DNA from: Paralithodes platypus
Taxonomy: Eukaryota > Arthropoda > Malacostraca > Decapoda > Lithodidae
DNA length: 64,000 bases
Assembly (NCBI GenBank): GCA_032716605.1
Contig: CM064552.1
Coordinates: 13,661,674 to 13,725,673 of the forward strand
Direction of reading: 5' to 3'
In this document: positions 22,360 to 33,371 of the stretch, piece by piece
How the letters are laid out: every line of letters begins with the position of its first letter
Position numbering within the stretch: position 1 is the first letter of the stretch
The notes under the pieces: generated by a model
The model's database searches: none
Told to the model about the DNA's origin: nothing
What the model saw: the letters and a program-made list of their open reading frames with translations, nothing else
Position numbers and translations under genes: made by a program

Positions 22360-22429
22360 AAAAAAAAAAAAAAAAAAAAAAATATGTATGTGTATGTGTG
22401 TGCACTGTACAGTATGTATATATACTGTA

Positions 22430-22496
<67 letters not shown>

Positions 22497-22504
22497 ATGT
22501 ACCG

Positions 22505-22549
<45 letters not shown>

Positions 22550-22601
22550 ATTATATAGTTTGTAAGGCCAGACTGCCTAGTAAGGACCTTGAGGTCTGTG
22601 T

Positions 22602-22652
<51 letters not shown>

Positions 22653-22655
22653 CAG
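22360..22655. repeat. Poly(A), TG/TA and CT microsatellites after the LINE
   Basis: An A run at 22360-22381, TATG and TG runs, (TA)n at 22510-22543, then the block GGCCAGACTGCCTAGTAAGG, which recurs at 54575 after another LINE remnant, then (CT)n at 22603-22649. Confidence 0.8.
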
Positions 22656-22739
22656 TCACACACACCATTATTATATGCCTGCCGGTTGCATGCCACCACT
22701 TGCGTAAATACTGTGGTGCCCCTGTGTTTAGGAGCAGGA

Positions 22740-23397
<658 letters not shown>

Positions 23398-24110
23398 TAT
23401 TATATTGCTTAATGGCATATACTGTATATTCACTTCTGATGACTTAAATAATTTTCGTCTAACAGCAATCTGGTAAAACAAAACAGTTATAATACAACTA
23501 CATGGCATAGAAATTAACATGTAAACTAACCTTGCAAAACTAGTAAACATAACAATAAAATCAAGATAAAGACTTGATTCATACAGACTGTTAAGGTTTT
23601 GGGTTGCTGCAGCCCTCTGATATAGAAAATCAGTCAATATAAAAAACAAATGTAGAAGAATGTCTTATTTTTTTGTTAATATATTTTTTTTTAATTCTTT
23701 TTTTTTTTTTTTTCGTTTAACAGCAATCGGACCTACAATGCTATCAAAGTGGCTGTTTTGGGCCATATATAAGAACAGACAATTATTTTTACTAACACAG
23801 TGTACCGTATATACATTCATATTGTACCATAACATAAAAAAATACTCTTGCATTGGACTCAAATAACCGCATCCCCTCCCTCTACCCCCACAAAAAGTTA
23901 AAAAGAAGTTGCAAGTAAATTAAACTCTTGAGGTGACCAGAACACGACCACAGTCACCACAACACAACTTCTCCATATCGCTAACATGACTTTCTGTATA
24001 CCATTACACCCTCAACCACAACCACCACACGGCGTAGTATCAGGTTGTGCGTTATCTTCGTACGCAGTACTATATATGCCTATCTGATACATTATGAACC
24101 TTCGATCTGA

Positions 24111-24165
24111 TTAAGGGGCTAGTGGCTGTTTTTTGGTAAATTATTTAATGTATTCATATACTGTG

Positions 24166-24209
<44 letters not shown>

Positions 24210-24512
24210 TTTCGGTAGACCTTCCTGAAACTTAGGAAAACACCCCCTAGAAACCCCCCCCCCCCTCCCCAGATAAATTTGATTTTTTTTTGGGGGGGGG
24301 GGTAGAAAAATGTCCCGAGGCCGCTTCCTCTTATAATTACAGGAACAAATCAACACCTAAATGACACGAAAGGTCTTAAAATAGACAACGAAATGGGGCG
24401 AAAGGTGTTAAAATCGCGAAACTAATTGAACCGAACGTCTTAAAATGTCAAAACTAATGAGGCTAAACACGAGGGAGAAAAGGGTTCAGAAAAACTGCCT
24501 ATCTCCCCTTAA
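24111..24512 (-). mobile_element. TTAA element family A, copy 3, interrupted by AT repeat
   Basis: TTAAGGGGCTAG on the left and ATCTCCCCTTAA on the right. The internal blocks AACACCTAAATGACACGAAAG, ACTAATTGAACC and GGCTAAAC are recognisable. A TA microsatellite (~24170-24206) and C/G runs have expanded inside it. The GGCTCGC block is lost. Confidence 0.75.
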
Positions 24513-24530
24513 GCTCCGAAAAGCACAATA

Positions 24531-24750
24531 AGGTTAGAACCCTTGTGAATCATGACGCGTTTTGACAGTTAATGCTGGCTATCATTATACGATCTTATAC
24601 AGCTTAGGAAGGGTTTGTGGCAATTAAAAGGGTAAAGAAAGACTATCTCCATTAATACCCAGACTTCCATATACCCTTCCTAATCTGAATAAAAATCGTC
24701 TAATAATAGCCAGAAAACAGAAAAGAAATGCGTAACAGGATCTTGAAACT
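24531..24750 (+). mobile_element. TTAA-type inverted element family C, copy
   Basis: Left arm ATGCTGGCTATCATTATACG and CTTAGGAAGGG; right arm CTTCCTAATCTGAATAAA and ATCGTCTAATAATAGCCAG. The arms are inverted relative to each other around a ~80 bp loop. Boundaries are approximate. Confidence 0.55.
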
Positions 24751-24805
24751 GTAAATGAGGAAATTCAGCTCAGCCCAAGATACTGTGGACAATTTATAGA
24801 CAGCA

Positions 24806-25134
24806 TTAAAGGGGGATGGGTAATTTTTCTGGTTCCCCTTCTTCCTCTAATTTAGCCAAATTAGTTTTCAGATTTTATTACGTTCGGCCCATTAGTTTGT
24901 CGATTTTAAGACTTTTCGCCCCATTTTTTTTCAATATTAAGACTTTTCGTGTTCATTTAGATGTCGATTTTTCCTGGCGAGCGATAGCGAACCTGTAATA
25001 TAAGAGGAACCGGCCTTCGTCCAGGACATTTTTCTACCGAAAAATTTACAATTTTACGAAGGAGGGTCTTCGGAGGTGTTTTTTTAAGCTTAATGGAGGT
25101 CTAGGAAGGAATAAATAAGCCCATATCCCCTTAA
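24806..25134 (+). mobile_element. TTAA element family A, copy 4
   Basis: TTAA on both sides. Carries the repeated TTTTAAGACTTTTCG / CCCCATT series, AGATGTCGATTTTTCCTGGCGAGCGATAGCGAACC in pieces, the GGCCTTCG hairpin and ACCGAAAAATTTACAA. 329 bp, non-coding. Confidence 0.85.
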
Positions 25135-25360
25135 TGACGTGACTCTAGAAAGTACATTAATATACTGTATATCTATCAATTCATGCAAGTCGACCCAAAT
25201 TTGTTCTCAATATACAGCCAGGGTGAAATTGCAGGAGGTCAATGTACCCAGTGTGCGGCGTCCCCAGTTAGTTGTGCAGCCTTGCCCAAATTGGCAGGTT
25301 GGTAACGAGGGTCAGAATGTAATGACAAGTGTGAAAATAACCTAATATGTTCAATGGGTC

Positions 25361-25503
25361 AACTGTCTTCGTAGCGCAATGGATAAATGCACTGAATTTC
25401 GGTGTGAGCATCCTAGGTTCGAATCCCTGGACTGCCACATGTATTTGTTGACTTCATTAATTGAGTTTAGGAGTAAAGTCGGTTGGTGGAGGGAACATAA
25501 TAA
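25361..25503 (+). mobile_element. tRNA-derived SINE, copy 2
   Basis: AACTGTCTTCGTAGCGCAATGG (A box), GCATCCTAGG with TTCGAATCC (B box), CCACATG, ACTTCATTAATTGAG, TTTAGGAGTAAAG, GGAACATAATAA. Same order as copy 1 at 13848-13990. The head looks like a tRNA with TAGCGCAATGGATAA in the D arm, but the tail is SINE-like and shared between copies. Confidence 0.7.
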
Positions 25504-25679
25504 AAGCGACGGTTTACATCCTCTTCTGATTCATCACTGTTATGGTCATCACAAGTGAAGTTATAAACTACGATTAACCTCACAGCAAAAATTCATATAC
25601 AGTAATGATATATATATAAGAATATATACAACAAATACAAACACACATATATAAATGAAATACAATAAACATAGACCCT

Positions 25680-25740
25680 AAAGGAAGAATTACTTAACCC
25701 CCCCACCCCCCCTCCCCCCACACACACACACAGACACACA
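25680..25740. repeat. C-run and CA microsatellite
   Basis: Short C-rich and (CA)n tract. The surrounding 25504-26060 is AT-rich with no supported gene; the 62-codon frame at 25856 has no recognisable domain. Confidence 0.5.
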
Positions 25741-26065
25741 TCAAAGGCTAGTGGTATTATTCAACCAGCCACAGAACCAGAACAACCAGCTCGAACATTC
25801 CTGTCGGGTAATAGTAAAAACATAATAAACAATACGTAAAAACATACAAATCTAGATGAAACATGGAGAGAACAGTACACAAATGATAGGGTACAAGAGG
25901 CTCCCCGTACACTATGTCCAAGCCTCATCCCCTGATACTGATCTTGGGGGCTATTTTTACGCAGCTGGGTTACCGGTAGTTCGTCTGTACAAATTACAAT
26001 CTGACGCCGCTTGTAATACTATGTGCTGCTTTGACAAATTATAGATATATACGGTACGGTAGTAA

Positions 26066-26235
26066 TTGAATGGGAGTGAGAGTTTTTGGACCCCTTCTCC
26101 CTTATGTTTAGCCCTATTAGTTTTAAGATTTTAAGACATTCGCTCAACTAGTTTGGCGATTTTAAGAGCTTTCGTGCCAGTTTCCCTGGCGAGCGATAGC
26201 GAGCCTGTAATTTAGGTGCGGCCGGCCTTTGATGA
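26066..26235 (+). mobile_element. TTAA element family A, partial copy 5
   Basis: Left end GGGAGTGAGAG with TTTTTGGACCCCTTCTCCC, then GTTTAGCCCTATTAG, GGCGATTTTAAGAGC, CCTGGCGAGCGATAGCGAGC and GCCGGCC, then it stops at a GAT microsatellite. The terminal TTAA is gone. Confidence 0.7.
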
Positions 26236-26499
26236 TGATGATGATGATGATGAATAAATAAAACAAATACATACAAATCTTCCCATAAAATAGTTAATGG
26301 CAATTCAGTCCAAGCTTAGCTTACACTAACCTACTTTACCCTAGCATAATTTAATCCACCAGTATTTCCTAATCAAATCTAATACATCAACCCCATGTTA
26401 GGAAAACAAAAGAGAGAGAACAAAATAAAGAAAACGAATAGCTTTGTTAGGATAATAGTTTCTGTTGTGGTATGTATTTCTCTGTATTCATAACTTGGA

Positions 26500-26830
26500 T
26501 TAAGGAGAGTTTTTTGTTTTTCTGGACCCCTTCTCACTCATATTTAACCCCATTAGTTTCGAGACTTTAAGACTTTCGCCCAATTATTTTGGCAATTAAA
26601 TACCTTTCGCCTCATGTCTTTGCCAATAATAAGACCTTCGTGCCATTTAGGTGTCGATTGTATCCTGGAAAGCGATAGCGAGGCTGTAATTTACATTTTT
26701 CTACCGAAAATTGTAATTTTTTTCAAACGAGGGTTTTGGGAGTTTTTTCTAGCTTTTTCTGTATTTATTTATTTGTTATTTTGTTTTTTCGCTTGATAAA
26801 GGTCTATAGAGCAAACTAACCCCCTCTTAA
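26500..26830 (+). mobile_element. TTAA element family A, copy 6, diverged
   Basis: TTAAGGAGAG on the left and CCCCCTCTTAA on the right. Contains the TTTCTGGACCCC, GGTGTCGATTGTATCCTGG, AGCGATAGCGAGGC and CTACCGAAAATTG blocks. The GGCC hairpin has been deleted. Confidence 0.75.
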
Positions 26831-27040
26831 CCCCCTTGTATCTACCTCAACCTCCACTCCCTTGTATCCGCCCCCTTGCATCCACCTGCCCCATTTCATT
26901 CACCTCCCTCCTGTACATCCACCTCCACCCGCTTCCACTCCTTTTGATCCCCCTTCTCCCCCTTGTATCTACCCACACCTCATTGCTTCCCCCTACAGTC
27001 AGAGACCTGTAACTTCCTTCAATCCACCTCCTATCCCATA
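26831..27040. repeat. CCA/CCT-rich low-complexity stretch
   Basis: Pyrimidine-rich CCACCTCC-type words with no gene. It runs directly into the truncated LINE. A similar stretch continues beyond the LINE at 28165-28300, so the LINE probably inserted into it. Confidence 0.5.
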
Positions 27041-28170
27041 CCTCGGTACTAGGACCAATTCTCTTTCTAATTTACATCAACGACATAGATGAGGGTCTCA
27101 CCTGTACAATCTCAAAATTTGCCAACGATACAAAAATTGCAAATAGCGTACTCTCAAAAGAACAAGTTGACGATATGCAACACAATCTAGATAAATTGTC
27201 ATGTTGGGCCCAAATTTGGCAAATGAGTCTCAATGCGGATAAATGCAAAGTACTACATATCGGATACCTAAATGAGAAAGCAAACTATTCGATGAATGGC
27301 ACTCAGCTTAAGAATGTAAACAGAGAAACCGATCTGGGAGTAACAATATCGAGTAACCTAAAACCGAGTCAACAATGTTCAGAAGTTAAGAAGGCAAACA
27401 AAATAATTGGCTTTATAGGCAGGTCATTTGAGCATAAATCCAAAGAAGTTATCCTAACCCTTTACAATTCCTTAGTCCGCCCTCTTCTGGAATACTGCGT
27501 TCAATCCTGGTGCCCTTATTACCAAAAAGATATAAACAAGCTAGAACGAGTTCAACGTAGAGTTACCAAAATGATACCTAGCCTAAAGAACAAACCATAC
27601 GAAGAGCGTCTTAGAGAATTAAATCTATTTCCTTTAACCCAGCGCAGATTAAGAGGTGACTTAATTCAAGTGTTCAAAATCATCAAAGGCATCGACAATA
27701 TGAACTGTAGTAAGTACTTCACTATCGACCAATCTAATTACACATGGGGAAACGGTTGCAAAATTATTGGTAAATCTTTTAACTCGCACGAATCTAAGAA
27801 TTTCTTCTTCAATCGAGTTGTCAACTTGTGGAATGGGCTTCCCCGAAACGTTATAGACTGCATCACCGTTGATTCATTTAAACTCCGCTTAGACAAATAT
27901 CTCGCATCAAACCCGCGACTGACTGCGTTTGTAAATGAATATCTTTATTTTATCCCCCCCTCAGTTACTAACCCATCTGTCCTCTAACTTCCTAATCCTG
28001 CCACGGACATTAGTTCCAGGGCAGTAGTTCCCTTTCCAATGTTCCCTTACCCACTCTAAACCACTGTTTGGACACTTGATCCTTAGTGTTTTGGAGGACA
28101 AGCAACCTAGAAGAGTCACTAGATCTGTTGTTGCTGGATTTCCTTTGTACTCCGTTGTACTTTGTACTCC
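27040..28170 (+). mobile_element. CR1-like LINE, 5'-truncated recent copy
   Basis: The 3' 1.1 kb of the same family as the element at 5.8-9.5 kb, nearly identical over its length including the 3' UTR (CTAACTTCCTAATCCTGCC, CTAGATCTGTTGTTGCTGG). It ends in imperfect TTTGTACTCC repeats. 5' truncation is the usual outcome of target-primed reverse transcription. Confidence 0.9.
27045..27987 (+). pseudogene. LINE RT C-terminal fragment, FADD mutated to FAND
   Basis: Frame opens through [18 protein letters not shown] (partly degraded at the junction), then KFANDTKIANS, where the second residue pair of the catalytic FADD reads N-D. It then continues without a break through MQHNLDKLSCWAQIWQMS, VNRETDLGVTIS, RRVTKMIPSLKNKPYEERL and RRLRGDLIQVFKIIKGID to DKYLASNPRL and beyond the homologous stop region (EYLYFIPPSVTNPSVL). 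The uninterrupted frame in a truncated dead copy indicates a young insertion. The Met at 27175 is internal. It provides the reference for the indels in the copy at 6.5 kb. Confidence 0.85.
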
Positions 28171-28548
28171 CTCCACCCACCTTACATCCAATTTGACCTC
28201 CCTACTTCACATCCACTCCAAGCCTTCAATCCTTTGCCTTAACCCCTAACCTTTTTGCACTCATCAGTACCCCATCTTCTCCAATGTTATCTCTCGCACT
28301 TCTCTTTCCTACACATCTCCACTACTAGTCTAATGTAAAGTGGGGCATACACTGAAACAGCACGTAGCCGCAGCGCTCACCTCCTTCTCATTGACTTTTG
28401 GAGCAGGCAGTCTGAGGCTACTGCATTTGTGTGTGTGAGGGGGTGTTAACACACTTTACTTAGACGGGACATAACAACTGTCTACTAACAATAGGTACCA
28501 GTACCTAATTCGCTGAAGAAGCATTGGGTGTTAGGAGACTGCCCATCG

Positions 28549-28625
28549 GTCTCTCTCTGGCCGGAAATCGAACCCAGGACCTCTCGCTTATGAGCCGAGC
28601 ATGCTTACCACTGCACCATAGGTCA
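28549..28625 (-). mobile_element. tRNA-Met-like sequence, probably SINE head
   Basis: On the minus strand: CTATGGTGCAGTGGTAAGCA (D arm and A box), an anticodon arm CTCGG-CTCATAA-GCGAG with anticodon CAT and one G-G mismatch, then CTGGGTTCGATTTCC (B box, T arm). The acceptor halves (TGACCTA against CCAGAGA) do not pair and there is no pol III T-run right after it, so a functional tRNA is unlikely. Confidence 0.6.
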
Positions 28626-28669
28626 CTACAGAACTGTGACTAGCTAATGGCTCCACTAAATCATCTTTC

Positions 28670-29250
28670 CAACTTATTTTTTTTTTATACTCTGCCTTAA
28701 CCTCTTCTCTTTTCACTCCTTAACCCCCTCTTCATCTAGTTCTGCCTCCACCACATCCTCCTCCAACACCATTACTTCCACATTTACTTACTATCTCTAT
28801 TTCTCCTCCCTCCCCCCCCCCTCCCTCACACACACGTACACACTCCAATACCTACTCCTCTATCTCCACCACATCTTCCTCCATTCCCAATACTTCCACC
28901 TCCTACCCCTCTTTTATTTAATTGTTCTCTTCCTTCATTTACTCCCTCCCCTTCACACTCACACACCTCAACCTCCTCATTCTCTTCCATTTCTCTGCCT
29001 CTACCACAAGTTCATCCATCCCCGTTATTTCCACATCCATCTGCTCTCCCTCATCTCCCTTCTTCCTCCATCCACTTTACTTCCACCTCTACCTCCCCCC
29101 TTCTTCCTCAGCTTTCTCTCCCCCCCCATCCCCCCACCACTCTCCTCTCCCTCTTCTTCCATCCTCTTTACTAACACTTCCACCCCTACCCCTCTTCCCC
29201 CTCAGGCCCCCACCCCACTGTTGCTACTTGGTAATAACCTCGCTCTCCCC
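28670..29250. repeat. Pyrimidine-rich low-complexity stretch
   Basis: CTCCTCCA/TTCCACCT-type sequence with loosely recurring ACCTCTACCTCCCC blocks. The 117-codon frame is Ser/Pro/Leu low complexity and not a gene. Confidence 0.6.
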
Positions 29251-29372
29251 CACTAGAGGGGTGAAGGCAAAGTAACAGGTTCAGTCCCTTTCACCTACCT
29301 TTGTTCCGCCTGCAAGTCTGTCTGTTTTGCGTGTTGCTAACGATCTCTGCCCCATTCCCCCTCCCTCCTTTC

Positions 29373-29384
<12 letters not shown>

Positions 29385-29413
<29 letters not shown>

Positions 29414-29504
29414 CACGGTCCTTTTGTCTGTTTATAATCTCCGCCAAAGGCAATTGCAAAGATTGCGTGAGGATTGGCGTGTGTTTGTTTGTTTTTGCTT
29501 GTCA

Positions 29505-29566
<62 letters not shown>
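29385..29566. repeat. CT and AT microsatellites
   Basis: (CT)n at 29386-29411 and (AT)n at 29506-29565, separated by ~95 bp containing a TGTTTGTTTGTTTTTGC word. The AT run replaces the continuation of the Penelope-like frame. Confidence 0.85.
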
Positions 29567-29745
29567 TCTTTTAAACAGACGAGGTTAAAAGCAATAGCAG
29601 TTTCAGCATTCAGGATTTTATTGTTATAGCTTTCAATAGTTCTAACAATTTTCCTCTGGGGTTCAGAGATGAGGTACAAAAGGTTAGCAAAATTCATGGT
29701 GGATCCAACGTTTCACAAGTAAACATCTTGCATCTTCAGGGAATG
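29566..29745 (-). pseudogene. Penelope-like element 5' fragment, copy 1
   Basis: Minus-strand frame starts MNFANLLYLISEPQRKIV, then ESYNNKILNAETAIAFNLVC and KEN, after which an AT microsatellite takes over. It is clearly homologous to the frames at 30553 (minus) and 30874 (plus). The pattern Ile-x-Phe-Asn-Leu-x-Cys resembles the N-terminal region of Penelope-like retroelement proteins; this is from memory and unverified. Just 5' of the Met is CCTGAAGATGCAAG, a loop, CTTGTGAAACGTTGGATCC in pieces: a short stem flanked by CTGAAGATG and GAAACG, the layout seen ahead of such elements. Confidence 0.5.
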
Positions 29746-30182
29746 GAGAGGTAATGATTAGAATAGGGACAAAGCATCATATTTATACAAAATTCGAGGA
29801 TCAAGTAGAGGGAGGTGGGCGGAGCTACTGGGTGTGTGGTGGCTGTTCATTGGTGGAAGGCAGTCTATTCGCGAGACGGGCACAAACTTATTATATAACT
29901 TATATATAACTTATTCGGTTCATAACCATAGCCTACTAAGCTTCGGTTAAATAATAATTCTTTATAAATACTACATGACTAATTAGTTTCAGTATTTTTT
30001 CATAATTAAAGAGTATCAGTCAATAAAGGATACCAAGTCCTAAGATCCAAAAGGAAAGGAAGCAACAACAGGAACTAATTTTATTAGATTTTACTTTGGT
30101 TTTGCCTTCAGCTGACTGATGCCTTAATATATATCTCTGTGCTATCTAGATTCATCAAGTTAACCACTTGAGGATCAAGATA
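29746..30182. other. Anonymous stretch next to Penelope-like fragment
   Basis: Contains GGTGGGCGGAGC and a TGGCTGTTCATTGGTGGAAGG word similar in position and flavour to the loop of the 30.5-30.9 kb inverted repeat (CTGCTATTGGTGGAGGGG), so it is likely the upstream part of the same element family. No ORF. Confidence 0.4.
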
Positions 30183-30185
30183 CGT

Positions 30186-30238
<53 letters not shown>
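30183..30238. repeat. (AT)n microsatellite
   Basis: About 54 bp of AT; another run with a central ACTG interruption follows at 30344-30402. Confidence 0.95.
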
Positions 30239-30241
<3 letters not shown>

Positions 30242-30274
30242 GAAATGCCAATTAACACGACATTATTTAATATA

Positions 30275-30340
30275 ATTATATTCTACAAACGTCCTTATTG
30301 TGTAAGTAGTTAGATGTTAAGGACGTTTGTAGCATATAAT
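30275..30340. other. 23-bp inverted repeat hairpin
   Basis: Arms 30275-30297 and 30318-30340 are reverse complements with one mismatch (core CTACAAACGTCCTTA / TAAGGACGTTTGTAG) around a 20-nt loop. The flanks are AT microsatellite. The geometry is compatible with a small hairpin RNA or the ends of a very short palindromic element; nothing shows transcription. Confidence 0.7.
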
Positions 30341-30379
<39 letters not shown>

Positions 30380-30402
30380 TGTATATATATATATATATAT
30401 AT

Positions 30403-30553
30403 TAGTAAAGCCAGGTAATAAATTTTCTTTAATACATACGAGGTTGAAAGAAATGGCAATTTCTGTGTTGGCAATTTTATTATTCAAAGTTTCCAGGTCT
30501 CTGAGTTTTTGCTGGGTGGCCGGAAGTAGACAAATGAGATGAGCAAAATTCAT
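30403..30553 (-). pseudogene. Penelope-like element 5' fragment, copy 2
   Basis: Minus-strand frame starts MNFAHLICLLPATQQKLRDL, then ETLNNKIANTEIAISFNLVC and KENLLPGFTN before an AT microsatellite replaces the rest. Same protein family as 29566-29745. It overlaps the left arm of the 196-bp inverted repeat. No RT or GIY-YIG part is present anywhere near. Confidence 0.5.
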
Positions 30554-30947
30554 GGTGGTACAGGGTTACATAAATGTACATGATGATACAGGATATACGA
30601 CGCGTTTCACTGGACAACCAGCATTATCAAGTAAGGATATAATGATATAAAAGGTAAACAGGAAGGGTATATATAGAGGGTGGAGGATCAGAGGAGGCGA
30701 AAATCAGGGGGGCAAAAGTCTGCTATTGGTGGAGGGGTATATATAGGGGTATTCTATATATACCCTTCCTGTTTAACTTTTATATCATTCTATCCTTATT
30801 TGATAATGCTGGTTGTCCAGTGAAACGCGTCGTATATCCTGTATCATGTACATTAATGTAACCCTGTACCACCATGAATTTTGCTAATCTCATTCATCTA
30901 CTTCCTGCCACCCAGCGAAAACTAATCAGAGACTTGGAAACTTTGAA

Positions 30948-30948
<1 letters not shown>
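30481..30948. repeat. 196-bp inverted repeat with 75-bp loop
   Basis: Left arm 30481-30676 and right arm 30752-30948 are reverse complements at about 90 percent by eye, including GGTGGTACAGGGTTACAT, ACGACGCGTTTCACTGGAC, AACCAGCATTATCAA and AGGAAGGGTATATATAG. Each arm holds the start of the Penelope-like frame facing outward and a TGATAATGCTGG / CCAGTGAAACGCG stem. It looks like two element 5' ends joined head to head. Confidence 0.85.

Positions 30949-30950
<2 letters not shown>
30874..30950 (+). pseudogene. Penelope-like element 5' fragment, copy 3
   Basis: Plus-strand frame MNFANLIHLLPATQRKL, then RDLETLNE, ending in an AT microsatellite at 30951. It is the outward-facing coding start on the right arm of the inverted repeat, with one extra Ile codon relative to copy 2. 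Confidence 0.5.
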
Positions 30951-31003
<53 letters not shown>

Positions 31004-31032
31004 CTATATATATATATATATAGAGAGAGAGA
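30951..31032. repeat. (AT)n and GA microsatellite
   Basis: About 70 bp of AT repeats followed by (GA)n and a G-rich tail. Confidence 0.95.
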
Positions 31033-31093
31033 GGAAGGGGGGCGGGGGGGCTATAATGAGGGCGACTTAAAGCGGTGGTGGCAGAAGGAGAGT

Positions 31094-31378
31094 TAAAGGG
31101 AGCGAGGCACTATACATGTACACCACATAGTACCCATACACACATGCATACATACATACATTAAAGGGACCGAGGCACTATATACAGTATGTACACCATA
31201 TAATACCAATACATACGTACATACTTTCATTCAAGGGACCGAAGTACTATACATGTAAACCATACAGTGCCCATACATACATACATACATTCTCATTCAT
31301 TAATTAAAGGGACCGGGCACTATACATGTACAGTATTATTGTACACCATATAGTATATACCATACATGCATACATAAG
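31094..31378 (+). repeat. About 70-bp minisatellite, 4 diverged copies
   Basis: Each unit has TTAAAGGGACCGAGGCACTA (or CAAGGGACCGAAG), ACATGTACACCATATAGTA, CCCATACATACATACAT. Note the TTAAAGGGA start, similar to TTAA element ends. Confidence 0.75.
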
Positions 31379-31429
31379 TACAGTCGCGCTAATAAGTGAT
31401 GTCTCGGGACCAATTATGATTTGATCAAT

Positions 31430-31742
31430 TCAAATAGTTAGAACAAATAGTGTAAATAGCACTTAAGAATAGTTAGAACAAATAGTGCAAATAGCACTTA
31501 AGAATAGTTAGAACAAATAGTGTAAATAGCACTTAAGAATAGTTAGAACAAATAGTGTAAATAGCACTTAAGAATAGTTAGAACAAATAGTGTAAATAGC
31601 ACTTAAGAATAGTTAGAACAAATGGTATAAATAGCACTTAAGAATAGTTAGAACAAATAGTGTAAATAGCACTTAAGAATAGTTAGAACAAATGGTGTAA
31701 ATAGCACTTAAGAATAGTTAGAACAAATAGTGTAAATAGCAT
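31430..31742 (+). repeat. 35-bp minisatellite, about 9 copies
   Basis: The unit is GAATAGTTAGAACAAATAGT followed by GTAAATAGCACTTAA. Very homogeneous with a few G or C variants. Confidence 0.95.
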
Positions 31743-31877
31743 GACTACAAAAATAGGAGACGAATTGTTGATATTCTTGTCTAATTAACGCAATCCACCA
31801 GGCAACACATTTTCACGGTATTAACTCAACTCTACTGTCAATAATTTTACATAGTTTATGAAGGATCTTTAGAGCTA

Positions 31878-31880
31878 TAC

Positions 31881-31918
<38 letters not shown>

Positions 31919-31935
31919 TATACCGGTATATATAA
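31878..31935. repeat. Poly(A) and AT microsatellite
   Basis: A 17-base A run joined to (AT)n and ACCGGTATATATA. Confidence 0.85.
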
Positions 31936-33045
31936 TTTAACATCCTAACCCTTATTAGGGCCTTCCAAAATTGAAAACTGTCGTCTGGAGGTAGTTGAAA
32001 CAAATACATATTTGGTGTCATCTGACTGCAAGGATTAACACGATCAGTATCATATTAGTCACGCATTCAACATCACGCTCACAGCTTCCCAACTTGTCTT
32101 CTCTTACTTATAAATATTCTCAGTGTAATGTTTATGAAGTTTTACTGTAACTTTACTTATATCCTGCTTTTATAACTCACAGAAACAGCGTACATAATAT
32201 TCTTACTTATTCTAGGCCATGTTATATCATAATAATTATCAGTATAATTTAACCAGCACATATCAAAATAGTCCAGCTATATCTAAAAGTTAATCTACCA
32301 CTGTCATTTTCTACAGAGTTTGAATCCCAGCGAGGTGGTCAGGACTTAATTCTAGAGATAGCTAACCCAAGAGTATTCAGACATTTATCACAATCAATTC
32401 AGCCGACAGATACATTGACTAATTTAATACCAATTATGAAGATGTTGAATAGCCTACATTTAATGTTCCCAAAAGAGACATATTACACCAGATCAAATGT
32501 TCAACTTCGCCAACAGATGTTTCTACTGTCGAATCGTTCATTTTACGTTGTTGTTGTAGTTGTTGTGATGGTGCCTTCCGACAACAAAACAGGGCCAATC
32601 GTCGCTGGTTACCACAGCCACCAGACCCTGTGACGTAGGTCTTTTTGAAGAACAGAACGCAGTAAGCAAAATTTCAATTTTAATTAATGCGTAACTATAC
32701 TCTACTGTATACACCTTTCGCTGGCGGATAATTTGTCACGTCCTCAACTTGAGTCAGTGCAAGCTTTTACATTTGTTTATACATAAAAGTGTTGTTAGTT
32801 ATAAACACTTAATACTACTATACTGTAGATATATAGAAGATTACCATTATCACAAAAAACATCAACAGAAGGGGTTAATCATTGGGTATATTGATGGTGA
32901 TTTACGCTACACTCTAAATAATAATAGGGTATAAATATAATATGAAAAAGGTAGGCCTATATTATATCTATTAGGTATATCGATGGTGAAATACCTTTCG
33001 GCAAGAATGTTACCGCCAGCCTAGTTTACACTACGCGTAGTGGCG
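31936..33045. other. Anonymous stretch; two copies of repeat J
   Basis: AT-rich and gene-free as far as can be seen. Repeat J (GGGTATATTGATGGTGATTT / AGGTATATCGATGGTGAAAT) occurs at ~32882 and ~32972, and again at ~42808 and ~47430. The small frame at 32415 has no recognisable domain. Confidence 0.45.
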
Positions 33046-33330
33046 TCGGACCTTTGCCATCATGTCCCCGTCTAATTTGACTGCCTTTGGATACAATAAT
33101 ATGTTGAGGAGGGCTTTTCCCCCCCCTCACTCCCCCATGACATATTGTCATCATCATATATTGCCAGCAGGGGGCAAATTACCGAAAAAATCGCCGTCAA
33201 AATAGACGCGAACTTAACCACGGCGATCGACAAATGTAAACATGACGGCGGCGGCGGGGGACACGTCGGACCTTTGCAATCATGTTCCCGTCTATTTTGA
33301 ATGCCATTGGATACAATAATATGTTGAGGG
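33046..33330 (+). repeat. Direct repeat of about 65 bp
   Basis: CGTCGGACCTTTGCCATCAT through TTGGATACAATAATATGTTG occurs at 33046-33110 and 33265-33328, about 220 bp apart. The second copy runs into a G tract. The spacer holds a GC-rich GGCGGCGGCGGGGGAC piece. Confidence 0.75.
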
Positions 33331-33371
33331 GGGGGGGGGGGGGGGTGATACAGTCCAACTACAATATTTAC

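Noticed and set aside
33072..33371. Continuation of the FLYWCH-like ORF to 150 codons
   Set aside because: Past the GTAAAT donor the frame turns into proline runs and repeat DNA; more likely intron.
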